Assembly (NCBI RefSeq): GCF_900115585.1
Contig: NZ_FOWZ01000003.1
Span: 186,001 to 250,000 of the forward strand
Length of the DNA stretch: 64,000 bases
Source of the DNA: Qipengyuania nanhaisediminis
GTDB taxonomy: Bacteria > Pseudomonadota > Alphaproteobacteria > Sphingomonadales > Sphingomonadaceae
Direction: 5' to 3'
Positions 43,464 through 53,553 of the stretch are shown piece after piece. The notes under the pieces are model-generated. The model was not told the DNA's origin and made no database searches. It was given only the letters and a program-made list of their open reading frames with translations. Each line of letters begins with the position of its first letter. The first letter of the stretch is position 1. The translations under genes were made by a program, and so were the position numbers.

Positions 43464-46244
43464 TTAGAACTTGTAGGTAAACCCGGCGAGGAAGCGACGA
43501 CCGTATTCCTGGTAGTCGATCACTGCCCGCGGTTCCGGCACGTCGAATTGCGACACGAAGGGCTGGTTGGTCAGGTTCTGGCCCTGGACGTAGATCGACA
43601 GGCCTTCCAGCGCGCTACCGGGCTGGAATTCGTAACCGATCTGGGCATCCACGATGGTTTCGGCACGAGCCAGGCGGCGCGTGATGTTGCCACCGAAGCC
43701 GGTGAAGTCCGCGAGGAATTCGGAGCGATAACGCACACTACCGCGAGCGCTGAAGCCGTTGAGATCGTAGTAGAGCGTGCCGTTGGCCACCCACTTCGAA
43801 TAGCCCGGGATCTGGTCCACATTGCCCTGGGCATTTTCGATTTCGGTCTTGGTGTAGCCGACGCCGCCGGTCGCACCGAAGCCCTGAAGGCCCGAAACGA
43901 AGGCATCGAACGGCACGGTTGCCGAAAGTTCGGCACCGTAGAAATTGCCGCCGCCGGTATTCACTTCAGAGCGCAGCAGGCCGATCGTCGTGGCGGGCGG
44001 GTTGCCTGCCGGAAGCGGGAAGGCGCTGTAATCGAAGACCTGGACGTCGCCGTCGATGTAGCTGACCAGATCCTTGTAGAACAGCTGGGCTGCGACGACG
44101 CCGGCACCGCCTGCGAAGTATTTCTCGACGTTGAAGTCGACCGCATTCGCGCGATACGGGCGCAGCACCGGGTTGCCGCCGCTGCCGTCGATGAACGGAT
44201 ACTGGCCGGTCGGGCTCTGGCCGTTATTGGTTTCGACGAGGCCGTAGCCGATCGCGACGCGAAGATCATCAAGCTGGGGGCGCTGGATCTGGCGGCTGGC
44301 CGCCAAACGGAAGACCCATCCGCTATCGAAACGCAGCGACAGGTTGGCGCTGGGCAGGATGTCCCAGTAATTGTCGCCGAGCGACAGATCGACGCGCTCC
44401 TGGCCGCCGTCTCCGTCGAGATCGACGAAAGCGATGCCGGTCGAGTTCTGCTCGGTGTTTACCGCCTGAACGCCGAAATTACCGGTCAGCTCGCCTGCGC
44501 CGAGGTCCTGCTGGACGTCGAACTGGAGGTAGGCGGTCATCAGCTTTTCGGTGATGCCATATGCCTTGGCCGGGATGTCGTTGCTGTCGTTCGCTTCGAG
44601 GATCAGCGTACCGTCCGCGATCAGGTCGCGCACATCGTAGCTGACGATCGGGCCGAGACCGAGATAGCCGAGGTCGGTCGGACGCAGCAGCGCGCTGCTC
44701 GGGATCGCGAGTTCGGTCGCACCGCCCGAAGGCATCACGAAAAATTCGTCCGGCGTCAGGCTCTTGCTGCGATCGGTGTAGGACAGGCCGAAGTTCGCCT
44801 TTGAGATGAAGCCCTCAAGTTCCTTCGCAACGCCGAGGCGGTACTGGAACAGTTCGTCTTCGATGATGCGGTTGTTGTAGTAACCGGCCTGGACGCGGCT
44901 GCCGCCCCAACCCAACGGGTCGGTCAGCACGATCTGGTTGGGATCGCTGTAGTCGAGCGTCGGCTGGAAGCTGGTGCCCTCGGTGTCCGAGAAGAACTGG
45001 ATCGTGTCGGTGGCGCCGACACCTGCGTTATAGCCGGTGCCCGAGTAGCTTTCGATGCTCAGCTCGTTGCGGTCGGTGCGCGAGAAACCGAAGTCGAAGA
45101 AAGCGCTCCAGCCATCGTCGCCCTCGTAGTCGAGGTTGAGGCCGCCCGAATAGAGATCGGCTTCGCGCTGGAAGACGTCGTTACGGACTACGCCTTCGAC
45201 GTTTTCGAAAGTACCCTGTTCGGCAAACCCGCCGAAGGGACCGTCGACCACCGTTGCGGTGTTCGGGTCGAAGGTGGTGCCGAACGCGAGCGGCAGTTCG
45301 ATACCGCGCTTGGACTGGTCATCGTCAAAGTTCGAATAGAATCCGTCGAGCGTGACCATCAGCGTCGGCGAAGCCTGCCATTGCAGCGTGCCGTTGACGC
45401 CGATGCGGGTCAGCTGGGTGGAAGTGACGAAGCTCTTGCTGCCGCCGATGACGAAGGGGCTGCCCGGTTCGCCATTCCCGGCATAACCCCAGGCGTTGAA
45501 TTCCTGCAGCTGGTAAGGTTCGTCCGTATAGGCGGCCGACAGCGCGATACCGAGCGTGTCGTCGGCGAACTGGTCGACATAGGTCGCGTTGGCGCGGTAG
45601 CCGAATTCCTTGGAGCCGGCATTCAGCGCGCCGAGATCGGCGTAGGAACCCTTGGCCCCGATTGCGAAGATCTGCTCGCCCGTTTCGAGCGGGCGGATGG
45701 TGCGTACGTCGATCGTGCCGACGAGGCCCTGGCCCACCAGGCTTGCCGACGGGCTCTTGTAGACGAGCACCTGGTTCACGACTTCGGAGGGATACTGGTC
45801 GAATTCGACAGCACGGTTGTCGCCGGTCGACGTCTGCTCGCGGCCGTTGAGGAGCGTTTGCGAGAAGTCGGGGCCGAGGCCGCGAATGGCGATGACGTTG
45901 GCGCGGCCGTTGAGGCGCTGCGACGTCACACCGGGCAGGCGGGCGATCGATTCACCGATCGAATCGTCGGGCAGCTTGCCGATGTCTTCGGCAGTCACCG
46001 ATTCGAGGATCAGGTCGCTGTTGCGCTTCTGGGCGACCGCAGTTGCAAGCGCTTCGCGAAAACCGCTGACGATGATGACGTTCTCTTCGTCGGCTTCGTC
46101 GACCGGCTGGCCTTCTTCTTCCTGGACGGTGGTTGCCGGCTGCGTGTCCTGTGCAGCGGCGATCGACGGATACATGCCGCCGACCAGTGCCAGTGCCAGA
46201 ACCGGAACGCTGCTGGTCCCGGCAAGATGCTTGCGAAATGCCAT
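43464..46244 (-). CDS. TonB-dependent receptor for maltodextrins (MalA-like)
   Basis: 926 aa outer-membrane receptor from ATG 46242-46244, ribosome site GGGAG. Signal peptide residues 1-31 ending AAA. A TonB-box-like ENVIIVSGF near residue 60 is followed by the plug (LPDDSIGESIARLPGV, VIAIRGLGPDFSQTLLNGRE) and a long 22-strand barrel ending in the outer-membrane signature Phe (AGFTYKF). Context gives the substrate: it leads an operon of alpha-amylase, GH13 and GH97 glucosidases and is divergent from a LacI gene, as MalA of Caulobacter. An operator-like palindrome lies 130 bases upstream. Confidence 0.93.
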   Translation of the reverse strand: MAFRKHLAGTSSVPVLALALVGGMYPSIAAAQDTQPATTVQEEEGQPVDEADEENVIIVSGFREALATAVAQKRNSDLILESVTAEDIGKLPDDSIGESIARLPGVTSQRLNGRANVIAIRGLGPDFSQTLLNGREQTSTGDNRAVEFDQYPSEVVNQVLVYKSPSASLVGQGLVGTIDVRTIRPLETGEQIFAIGAKGSYADLGALNAGSKEFGYRANATYVDQFADDTLGIALSAAYTDEPYQLQEFNAWGYAGNGEPGSPFVIGGSKSFVTSTQLTRIGVNGTLQWQASPTLMVTLDGFYSNFDDDQSKRGIELPLAFGTTFDPNTATVVDGPFGGFAEQGTFENVEGVVRNDVFQREADLYSGGLNLDYEGDDGWSAFFDFGFSRTDRNELSIESYSGTGYNAGVGATDTIQFFSDTEGTSFQPTLDYSDPNQIVLTDPLGWGGSRVQAGYYNNRIIEDELFQYRLGVAKELEGFISKANFGLSYTDRSKSLTPDEFFVMPSGGATELAIPSSALLRPTDLGYLGLGPIVSYDVRDLIADGTLILEANDSNDIPAKAYGITEKLMTAYLQFDVQQDLGAGELTGNFGVQAVNTEQNSTGIAFVDLDGDGGQERVDLSLGDNYWDILPSANLSLRFDSGWVFRLAASRQIQRPQLDDLRVAIGYGLVETNNGQSPTGQYPFIDGSGGNPVLRPYRANAVDFNVEKYFAGGAGVVAAQLFYKDLVSYIDGDVQVFDYSAFPLPAGNPPATTIGLLRSEVNTGGGNFYGAELSATVPFDAFVSGLQGFGATGGVGYTKTEIENAQGNVDQIPGYSKWVANGTLYYDLNGFSARGSVRYRSEFLADFTGFGGNITRRLARAETIVDAQIGYEFQPGSALEGLSIYVQGQNLTNQPFVSQFDVPEPRAVIDYQEYGRRFLAGFTYKF

Positions 46245-46373
46245 TTCTGTGCTCTCCCAGATGGCCGTCCTGTTGTCTTTGCCAGGTCCGGCTCGAATAC
46301 CCCACAGGCGGCGGAACACCGGCCTGTATGCGGCTATCGATAGGTCCGGGCGGGGGTCTGGCGGAAGACAGCA

Positions 46374-46388
46374 TACGTATACGCATAC
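46374..46388. promoter_or_regulatory. Operator-like site upstream of the receptor operon
   Basis: TACGTATACGCATAC, in the gap between the TonB receptor and the divergent LacI gene. Read on the receptor strand it is GTATGCGTATACGTA, matching 13 of 15 bases of the site before the transporter gene (GTATTCGTATACGTG). The core CGTATACG is a perfect palindrome with a central step as in LacI-family operators. It could control both the receptor operon and the regulator itself. Confidence 0.7.
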
Positions 46389-46516
46389 TGCCGCCGGACC
46401 TTCGAGGTGCGGAAATGTCACAGCCGTTTCAGGGCAGATTCCGGCGGAGATTGGCAGTTTTGCCGGATAGTCCTATGGTCGGGCCATGGGCAGGTTTTCC
46501 TGTCTGGAGGAGAGAG

Positions 46517-47548
46517 ATGGGACGCAAGCCGACTGGTCGCCCGACCAGTTTCGACATCGCCTATGCCGCCGGCGTTTCGCAGCCGACCGTCAGCCGTGCG
46601 CTGCGCGGCGATCGCTCGGTGAGCGAGCAGACGCGCCAGAAGATCCAGCAGATCGCGCGCGACCTGAACTACACGGTCGACAAGAACGCGTCATCGCTCC
46701 GCTCACAGCGTTCGAACACGATCGCCTTGTTGTTCTTCGAGGACCCCACGCCCGACGAAAGCATGATCAATCCCTTCTTCCTCGCCATGCTCGGTTCGAT
46801 CACGCGGGCCTGCGCGGACAGGGGGCTGGACCTGCTGATTTCCTTCCAGCGCATGGAAGACGACTGGCACGTCAAATACCAGGACAGCCACCGGGCCGAT
46901 GGCCTGATCCTGCTCGGTTATGGCGATTACACGACCTATACGCCGAAACTGGAAAAGCTCGTGGCGCAAGGCACGCACTTCGCGCGCTGGGGGTCGGTCA
47001 GTCTTGATTCCAGCGGTGCTACGGTGGGCACCGACAATGTCGACGCAGGCCGCAAGGTCGGCAAGCATCTCGTCGGTATCGGCAAGCGTAATATCGCCTT
47101 TCTGGGAGAGGCGGATGAAACCTGTCCCGAATTCCTCGGTCGTTATACGGGCCTGTGCAAGGTGATGGAGGAGGCAGGACTTCCTGCGCCGCCGCGCTTC
47201 GATGCGATCACGACCGAAGAGGCGGGTTACGCAGCGGCCAAGGCGCTTCTATCCGGCGGCCAGCCCTGCGATGCGATCTTCGCCGCAAGCGACCTCATCG
47301 CGATCGGGGCCATGCGCGCGATTGCGGAAGCCGGAAAGCGCGTGCCCCACGACATCGCCGTCGTCGGTTTCGACGATATTCCTGCGGCCAGCCTCACGAC
47401 CCCTCCGCTGACCACCGTGATTCAGGACGTTAAGGGCGCAGGCGAAACGCTGGTCGAGGCTCTCCTAGCCCAGATCGACGAGCGCGAAGTCAAACCGCGC
47501 AAGCTGCCGGGCGAGCTGGTGATCAGGGGCAGCACCACGCAAAACTGA
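46517..47548 (+). CDS. LacI family regulator of the maltodextrin locus (MalR-like)
   Basis: 343 aa from ATG 46517, with GGAGG 6 bases upstream. The N-terminal helix-turn-helix is [20 protein letters not shown] followed by the hinge helix region. The periplasmic-binding-protein-like effector domain runs from [12 protein letters not shown] to the end, with [19 protein letters not shown] characteristic of the GalR/LacI family. It lies divergent from the receptor operon and upstream of the transporter and amylase, with the same palindrome next to both. A maltose or maltodextrin inducer is inferred. Confidence 0.92.
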   Translation: MGRKPTGRPTSFDIAYAAGVSQPTVSRALRGDRSVSEQTRQKIQQIARDLNYTVDKNASSLRSQRSNTIALLFFEDPTPDESMINPFFLAMLGSITRACADRGLDLLISFQRMEDDWHVKYQDSHRADGLILLGYGDYTTYTPKLEKLVAQGTHFARWGSVSLDSSGATVGTDNVDAGRKVGKHLVGIGKRNIAFLGEADETCPEFLGRYTGLCKVMEEAGLPAPPRFDAITTEEAGYAAAKALLSGGQPCDAIFAASDLIAIGAMRAIAEAGKRVPHDIAVVGFDDIPAASLTTPPLTTVIQDVKGAGETLVEALLAQIDEREVKPRKLPGELVIRGSTTQN

Positions 47549-47556
47549 CGCGCTAC

Positions 47557-47571
47557 GTATTCGTATACGTG
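47557..47571. promoter_or_regulatory. Operator-like site upstream of the sugar transporter
   Basis: GTATTCGTATACGTG begins 9 bases after the LacI gene stop and 92 bases before the transporter ATG. It shares 13 of 15 bases, including the palindromic CGTATACG, with the site before the receptor operon on the other side of the regulator gene. Confidence 0.7.
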
Positions 47572-47648
47572 TTTGCGAAAGGGCCTACTTCGTGCGAGCC
47601 ATCGCAGCGTGACCGGGCACCAAGTCCGGCCGGGGAGAGGAATGTACG

Positions 47649-49187
47649 ATGGCGACTTCGGCCGCACCACTACCGACGCGCAAGCCGCAGATGGGCTGGG
47701 GACAGCTCGCCAATATCAGTTTCGGCTTTTTCGGCATCCAGATCGGGTTCGTGCTTCAGAACTCCAACATGAGCCGGATCTTCCAGACCGTGGGGGCATC
47801 GCTCGACGATCTACCCGCCTTGTGGGTTGCCGCACCGCTCACCGGCCTGATCGTACAGCCGATCATCGGCCACCTGTCGGACAAGACCTGGAACCGTTTC
47901 GGGCGGCGGCGGCCCTATTTCATGACCGGCGCGATCCTGGCTGCGCTGTCGTTGCTGCTCATGCCGCTCGCGCCTGCCTTCGGCGCGCCGCTGCTGTTTG
48001 CGGCGGCCTTGCTGTGGGTGCTCGACGCCAGCCTCAACATCTCGATGGAGCCCTTCCGCGCGTTTGTCGGCGATATGCTCGACAAGTCGCAACACGCCAC
48101 GGGCTATGCGGTGCAGACGGCGTTTATCGGGGCGGGCGCGGTGGTCGCGGCCATCTTCCCTTGGCTGCTCGAGCAATTCGGCGTCAGCAATGTCGCACCT
48201 GCAGGCGAGATCCCCGATACCGTCAGGTGGAGCTTCTGGGCCGGTGCCGCCGCCCTGTTCGCGGCGATCGGATGGACCGTCGTTTCGACGAAGGAATACA
48301 GCCCGGAGGAAATGGCCGCATTCGAGGCCGAGCGCGAGGTCGAAGCAAGCCAGAGCGTGCGTGCCCTCGCTGCGAAAACCTACACCTCGGCAGCCATTTG
48401 GCTAATCGCTGGCGGTGCGGTCATCCTTGCGGTCTCGCCGCTCGGTCTGGAGAAGGAAATCCTGCTCCTGGGCGGCTTGCTCGTCGCTTACGGTCTGCTC
48501 AGCGCGATCGGTATCTCGATGGCCAAGCAGGGCAAGCACGCGAATATGCTGTCCAGCATCGTCGGCGATTTTTCCGGCATGCCGGACACGATGAAGAAAC
48601 TGGCCGTGGTCCAGTTTTTCAGCTGGTCGTCCCTTTTCATCATGTGGATCTATTCCGGACCGATCGTCTCGCAATATTTCTTCGGTAGCGCCGATCCGAC
48701 CACCGTGGCCTATAACGAGGGTGCGAACTGGTGGAACCTGATTTACACCGTGCAGAACGCCGTGGCGGCGGTTGCGGCGCTGGCAGTCCTCCCACTGTTG
48801 TCCAAGCGTATCGGCAAGGCGCGCACGCATATGACCTGCCTGCTTCTGGGCGCGCTCGGTTTCCTCGGCTATTTCTTCCTTCGCAACCCCAACCTGCTGA
48901 TCGTTTGCGAGGTCCTGAAAGGGATCGCCTGGGCGTCGATCCTTGCCATGCCTTACGCCATCCTCGCCAGCAGCCTGCCGCAGGCCAAGCTCGGCATTTA
49001 CATGGGGCTGTTCAACATCTTCATCGTGGTGCCGCAATTGCTGGTGGCGACGGTCATGGGCAGCGTGATGAACGCTTTCTTCCCGGCCGATCCGATCTGG
49101 ACGATGCTGTTCGCCGCTGCGAGTTGGACGGTGGCGGCACTCGCCATGCTGAGGGTGTCCGTGCCCGGGGAGACGACCAATGCGTAA
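47649..49187 (+). CDS. MFS sugar transporter, SLC45/MalY type
   Basis: 512 aa with 12 membrane helices, from ATG 47649 after GGGGAGAGGA. Inner-membrane proton-coupled uptake of maltose or short maltodextrins is inferred. N-terminal FGFFGIQIGFVLQNSNMSRI is the typical block of this group (Caulobacter MalY, plant and animal SLC45), and the loop after helix 2 has GHLSDKTWNRFGRRRPYF, the MFS motif A. A charged central loop (residues about 215-245) separates the halves. It overlaps the amylase gene downstream by 8 bases. Confidence 0.9.
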   Translation: MATSAAPLPTRKPQMGWGQLANISFGFFGIQIGFVLQNSNMSRIFQTVGASLDDLPALWVAAPLTGLIVQPIIGHLSDKTWNRFGRRRPYFMTGAILAALSLLLMPLAPAFGAPLLFAAALLWVLDASLNISMEPFRAFVGDMLDKSQHATGYAVQTAFIGAGAVVAAIFPWLLEQFGVSNVAPAGEIPDTVRWSFWAGAAALFAAIGWTVVSTKEYSPEEMAAFEAEREVEASQSVRALAAKTYTSAAIWLIAGGAVILAVSPLGLEKEILLLGGLLVAYGLLSAIGISMAKQGKHANMLSSIVGDFSGMPDTMKKLAVVQFFSWSSLFIMWIYSGPIVSQYFFGSADPTTVAYNEGANWWNLIYTVQNAVAAVAALAVLPLLSKRIGKARTHMTCLLLGALGFLGYFFLRNPNLLIVCEVLKGIAWASILAMPYAILASSLPQAKLGIYMGLFNIFIVVPQLLVATVMGSVMNAFFPADPIWTMLFAAASWTVAALAMLRVSVPGETTNA

Positions 49188-50586
49188 GCTCATTCTCGGA
49201 GCAGCCGCAGCAGCTCTCGTCGCGGGCGGCGCCTATGCGATGTCGGGCACGCCCGAGGAGCCTGCCGGCGATACATGGGAGCCGCGAGAGACCGTCACGA
49301 TCGAGCATCCCGAATGGTCGGGCGATGCGGTCCTGTACCAGATCAACACCCGTCATTTCACCAAGGACGGCACTTTCGCCGCCGCGCAGGAGCAGTTGCC
49401 GCGCCTGAAGGAACTGGGCGTCGACATATTGTGGCTCATGCCGATCCACCCGATCGGGGAGGAGAACCGCAAAGGCACTCTGGGTAGCCCCTATTCGGTG
49501 CAGGACTATTACGCAGTGAACCCGGAATTCGGCACGGAGGAGGAATTCCGCGCCTTCGTCGATGCCGCGCACGAACAGGGTTTCAAGGTGATCCTCGACC
49601 TCGTCGCCAATCACACGGCGTGGGATAACGCCCTGCGCAGCGAGCATCCCGACTGGTACGAGAAGACCTGGGACGGCGATTTCCGCCCGACCCCGTGGTG
49701 GGACTGGTCCGACGTCATCGACCTCGATTGGTCGCAGCCGGGCGTGCGCGAGCACGTTGGCGGGGCGATGGAATATTGGGTGCGCGAATTCGGCGTCGAT
49801 GGATACCGCGCCGACGTTGCGGGCTATGTCCCGCTCGACTTCTGGGAGACCGCGCGTGCGCGTCTCGAGGCAATCAAGCCGGTCTTCATGCTCGGCGAGG
49901 TCCAGCAGACTGCGTGGCACCACAAGGCTTTCGATGCGACCTATGCGTGGGACTGGCACAACACCACCAAGAACGTGGCGCAGGGCAAGGGCAATGCGAC
50001 CAGCTTCTATGGCTATTACGCCGAGAACGAGAGCCTGTGGCCGCGCTCGGCCATGCGCATGACTTACATCGAGAACCACGACAGCAATGCGTGGGAAGGC
50101 ACGATGGAAGAGAATTATGGCGCCGCGCTCGAGGCGATGACCGCCCTGTCTTTCACCGGCGAAGGCTTGCCCCTGATCCATAACGGGATGGAAGCCTGCA
50201 ATGCCAAGCGGCTCGAGTTTTTCGAGCGCGACCCGATCGACTGGCAGCAGGACCCGGCTTGCACGTACGGAGACCTGCTCGCTGAGCTGATCGCCTTTCG
50301 CAAAGCCAATCCCGCACTGGAGAACGGGCAATGGGGCGCGCGGATGCAACAAGTTGTGACCGACAAGCCGCAACAATTGTTCGGTTGGGTGCGGCAAGAG
50401 GAAGGCAACAAGGTCGTCGGACTGTTCAATTTCTCCGGCTCGCCAGTGACGGCGACGCTTTCCGACGGGCTGGCTGCCGGGACCTACGATGAATTCCGCG
50501 GCGAGGAAGGGGTGGAGCTTGAAGCTGGCGCCATCGTGGAAGTGCCTGCGTGGGGATTTCGACTGCTGTCTTCGGGCGTGAATTAG
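49180..50586 (+). CDS. Exported alpha-amylase (GH13)
   Basis: 468 aa with signal MRKLILGAAAAALVAGGAYA, so probably periplasmic. GH13 motifs: ILWLMPIHPIG, LDLVANHTAWD, GVDGYRADVAGYVP (nucleophile Asp), FMLGEVQQ (acid Glu) and YIENHDSN (third Asp). The short catalytic barrel and the small C-terminal beta domain (VGLFNFSGSPVTATLSDG) resemble periplasmic amylases of Caulobacter-type sugar loci. Start overlaps the transporter stop by 8 bases (ATGCGTAA), which means co-translation with the MFS gene. Confidence 0.91.
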   Translation: MRKLILGAAAAALVAGGAYAMSGTPEEPAGDTWEPRETVTIEHPEWSGDAVLYQINTRHFTKDGTFAAAQEQLPRLKELGVDILWLMPIHPIGEENRKGTLGSPYSVQDYYAVNPEFGTEEEFRAFVDAAHEQGFKVILDLVANHTAWDNALRSEHPDWYEKTWDGDFRPTPWWDWSDVIDLDWSQPGVREHVGGAMEYWVREFGVDGYRADVAGYVPLDFWETARARLEAIKPVFMLGEVQQTAWHHKAFDATYAWDWHNTTKNVAQGKGNATSFYGYYAENESLWPRSAMRMTYIENHDSNAWEGTMEENYGAALEAMTALSFTGEGLPLIHNGMEACNAKRLEFFERDPIDWQQDPACTYGDLLAELIAFRKANPALENGQWGARMQQVVTDKPQQLFGWVRQEEGNKVVGLFNFSGSPVTATLSDGLAAGTYDEFRGEEGVELEAGAIVEVPAWGFRLLSSGVN

Positions 50587-50728
50587 GCGGTTCGGTCACT
50601 CTCGCCGTTTCCGGCTTGCAAACAATCCTATCCTGCACGCGACCAAATGGCGCTTGCGGGATCGCAGGGTTCTGGCCATCTCGGAGCCTCGCCGATAGAG
50701 AATTTGCAAAGTCCGGGCCCGACCGTCG

Positions 50729-51637
50729 ATGACCCTTACCCACCTCCAGCGGCTCGAAGCCGAAAGCATCCACATCATGCGCGAAGTGGTGGCCGAGGCG
50801 GACAAACCCGTTATGCTGTATTCGATCGGCAAGGACAGCGCGGTGATGCTGCACCTTGCGAAGAAGGCTTTCTACCCGTCGCCGCCGCCCTTTCCGCTGC
50901 TTCACGTCGATACGACCTGGAAGTTCAAGGATATGTACGATCTGCGCGAACGCAGTGCGCAGGAAGCGGGCATGGAACTGCTGGTGCACCGCAACCCCGA
51001 AGCCGAGGAGATGGGTATCAACCCCTTCGACCACGGCCCGCTCCACACCGATATGTGGAAGACGCAGGGGCTGAAGCAGGCGCTCGACAAATACCGTTTC
51101 GATGCGGCTTTCGGCGGGGCACGTCGCGACGAGGAAAAGAGCCGCGCGAAGGAGCGTATCTTCTCCTTCCGGACGGCCAGCCACGGCTGGGACCCCAAGA
51201 GCCAGCGTCCCGAGCTGTGGAACCTCTACAACGCCCGCAAGAAGAAGGGTGAGAGCATCCGCGTCTTCCCGCTCTCCAACTGGACCGAGCTCGACATCTG
51301 GCAGTACATCCATCTCGAAAATATCGAGATCGTCCCGCTCTACTATTCCGCCAAGCGCCCGACCTTCGAATATGAAGGCGGCCTGTTCATGGCCGACGAT
51401 ATCGAACGGCTGGAAAAGGTCATGGGCAAGCGCCCTGAGATCACCGAACGATCGATCCGTTTCCGCACGCTGGGTTGCTTCCCGCTGACCGGTGCGGTCG
51501 AAAGCGAGGCGGCGACACTTCCCGAGATCATCCAGGAGATGCTGCTGACGACCACGTCGGAGCGGCAGGGTCGGGTGATCGACAAGGATTCAGGTGACGC
51601 GTCGATGGAGAAGAAGAAGCAGGAGGGCTATTTCTGA
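50729..51637 (+). CDS. cysD: Sulfate adenylyltransferase subunit 2
   Basis: 302 aa catalytic subunit of ATP sulfurylase, forming APS from sulfate and ATP. PP-loop motif is [16 protein letters not shown]; also [37 protein letters not shown] and [14 protein letters not shown]. Translated with cysNC through a TGATG overlap. The 142-base upstream gap must hold the promoter; no clear operator was seen. Confidence 0.96.
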   Translation: MTLTHLQRLEAESIHIMREVVAEADKPVMLYSIGKDSAVMLHLAKKAFYPSPPPFPLLHVDTTWKFKDMYDLRERSAQEAGMELLVHRNPEAEEMGINPFDHGPLHTDMWKTQGLKQALDKYRFDAAFGGARRDEEKSRAKERIFSFRTASHGWDPKSQRPELWNLYNARKKKGESIRVFPLSNWTELDIWQYIHLENIEIVPLYYSAKRPTFEYEGGLFMADDIERLEKVMGKRPEITERSIRFRTLGCFPLTGAVESEAATLPEIIQEMLLTTTSERQGRVIDKDSGDASMEKKKQEGYF

Positions 51638-53544
51638 TGTCCTCTGATACCTACAAGACCGACGCGCTGATTGCCGAAGACATCGAGGCCTATCTCGACA
51701 AGCATCAGCACAAGACGATGCTGCGCTTCATCACCTGCGGCAGCGTGGACGATGGCAAGTCGACCCTGATTGGGCGCCTGCTTTACGATTCCAAGATGAT
51801 TTTCGAGGACCAGCTTGCGGCGCTGGAAAGCGATAGCAAGCGCGTCGGGACGCAGGGCCAGGATATCGATTTCGCGCTGCTGGTCGATGGTCTTGCCGCC
51901 GAGCGCGAGCAGGGCATCACTATCGACGTCGCCTATCGCTTTTTTGCGACCGAGAGCCGCAAGTTCATCGTCGCCGATTGTCCGGGTCACGAGCAGTACA
52001 CGCGCAACATGGTGACCGGTGCATCGACCGCCGATCTTGCCTGTATTCTCATCGATGCGCGCAAGGGCGTGCTGGTCCAGACCAAGCGCCACAGCTTCCT
52101 GTGCCACCAGCTCGGCATCAAGAACCTCGTCCTCGCCGTCAACAAGATGGACCTGATCGACTACGATCAGGAAAAGTACGACGCGATCATCGCCGACTAC
52201 GAAGAGTTCGCAAAGAGCATCGGCATCGAGAGCTTCACTGCGATTCCGATCTCGGGCCTTGCGGGCGACAACATCACCACGAAGTCGGAAAATACGGCTT
52301 GGTACGATGGTCCCACGTTGATGGAGCACCTTGAAGCGGTGGAGGTCCGTTCCGATGCGAACCTCGACAAGCCGTTCAGCATGCCGGTGCAATGGGTCAA
52401 TCGTCCGAATCTCGATTTTCGCGGGTTCTCGGGCCTGATTTCGACGGGCAGCGTCAAACCGGGCGACCTGGTGCGATCGCTCCCTTCGGGCAAGACCAGC
52501 ACGGTCAAATCGGTCGTGACGATGGAGGGCGAACTCGAACAGGGCGTTGCCGGCCAATCTGTCACCATCACGCTCGAAGATGAAATCGACTGCTCGCGCG
52601 GCGATGTTCTGGCCGCGGCCGACAACCCGCCCGAAGTGGCCGACCAGTTCGAAAGCACGATCGTCTGGATGGACGAGGATCCGCTCGTCGTCGGCCGTGC
52701 GTACTGGATGAAGATCGGCACGCAGACGGTCAGCGTGACCGTTGCCGAGCCGAAATACGAGATCAACGTCAACACGATGCAGCACCTTGCTGCCAAGACG
52801 CTTGAACTCAACGCAATCGGCGTGAGCGAGATCACCACCGACAAGCAGATCGTGTTCGAAGCCTATGCCGACAACCGCGCGCTCGGCGGCTTCATCCTGA
52901 TCGACAAGATCACCAATCGCACCGTTGGCGCGGGCATGCTGCATTTCAGCCTGCGCCGCGCACAGAATGTGCACTGGCAGGCGACCGACATCACGCGTGA
53001 CGATCACGCCGCGATGAAGAACCAGCGGCCCCGCGTATTATGGTTCACCGGTCTGTCCGGCTCGGGCAAATCGACCATCGCCAACGAAGTCGAGAAGAAG
53101 CTGGCGCTGATGAACCGCCACACCTTCCTGCTGGATGGCGACAATGTCCGTCACGGGCTCAACAAGGACCTCGGCTTTACCGAAAGCGACCGGATCGAGA
53201 ATATCCGCCGCATCGGGGAAGTGGCGAAGCTGATGACCGATGCGGGCCTCATCGTGCTGACCGCCTTCATCTCGCCGTTCCGTGCGGACCGCCAGCTGGT
53301 GCGCGACATGATGGGCGAGGGCGAGTTCATCGAGATCCACGTCGATACCCCGCTCGAAGTGGCGGAGGCTCGCGATGTGAAGGGCCTCTACAAGAAGGCG
53401 CGAGAGGGCAAGCTCAAGAACTTCACCGGCATCGACAGTCCTTACGAGGAACCGGAAGATCCCGAAATCCGCGTCAACACCGTGGCAATGAGCCCCGAAG
53501 AAGCCGCGGATTACGTGATTTCGAAGATTTTGCCGCTGAAGTGA
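51637..53544 (+). CDS. cysNC: Bifunctional sulfate adenylyltransferase subunit 1 / APS kinase
   Basis: 635 aa fusion. Residues 1-about 440 are the CysN GTPase: P-loop [18 protein letters not shown]3 [12 protein letters not shown] and G4 NKMDLIDYD, then two beta-barrel domains. Residues about 460-635 are the CysC kinase with P-loop [31 protein letters not shown] and [10 protein letters not shown]. The fusion yields PAPS from APS directly after the CysD step and is widespread in proteobacteria. It is convergent with the thiolase gene, 9 bases apart. Confidence 0.96.
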   Translation: MSSDTYKTDALIAEDIEAYLDKHQHKTMLRFITCGSVDDGKSTLIGRLLYDSKMIFEDQLAALESDSKRVGTQGQDIDFALLVDGLAAEREQGITIDVAYRFFATESRKFIVADCPGHEQYTRNMVTGASTADLACILIDARKGVLVQTKRHSFLCHQLGIKNLVLAVNKMDLIDYDQEKYDAIIADYEEFAKSIGIESFTAIPISGLAGDNITTKSENTAWYDGPTLMEHLEAVEVRSDANLDKPFSMPVQWVNRPNLDFRGFSGLISTGSVKPGDLVRSLPSGKTSTVKSVVTMEGELEQGVAGQSVTITLEDEIDCSRGDVLAAADNPPEVADQFESTIVWMDEDPLVVGRAYWMKIGTQTVSVTVAEPKYEINVNTMQHLAAKTLELNAIGVSEITTDKQIVFEAYADNRALGGFILIDKITNRTVGAGMLHFSLRRAQNVHWQATDITRDDHAAMKNQRPRVLWFTGLSGSGKSTIANEVEKKLALMNRHTFLLDGDNVRHGLNKDLGFTESDRIENIRRIGEVAKLMTDAGLIVLTAFISPFRADRQLVRDMMGEGEFIEIHVDTPLEVAEARDVKGLYKKAREGKLKNFTGIDSPYEEPEDPEIRVNTVAMSPEEAADYVISKILPLK

Positions 53545-53553
53545 CCGACACGA

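Noticed and set aside
43356-44804. 482-codon plus-strand frame opposite the TonB receptor gene
   Set aside because: Shadow of the receptor gene; the receptor has signal peptide, plug, barrel and terminal Phe on the other strand.
50587-50728. Riboswitch or CysB-type site before cysD
   Set aside because: Only a repeated TTGCAAA (twice) was seen; no stable multi-stem structure or known sulfur-regulator motif could be supported.
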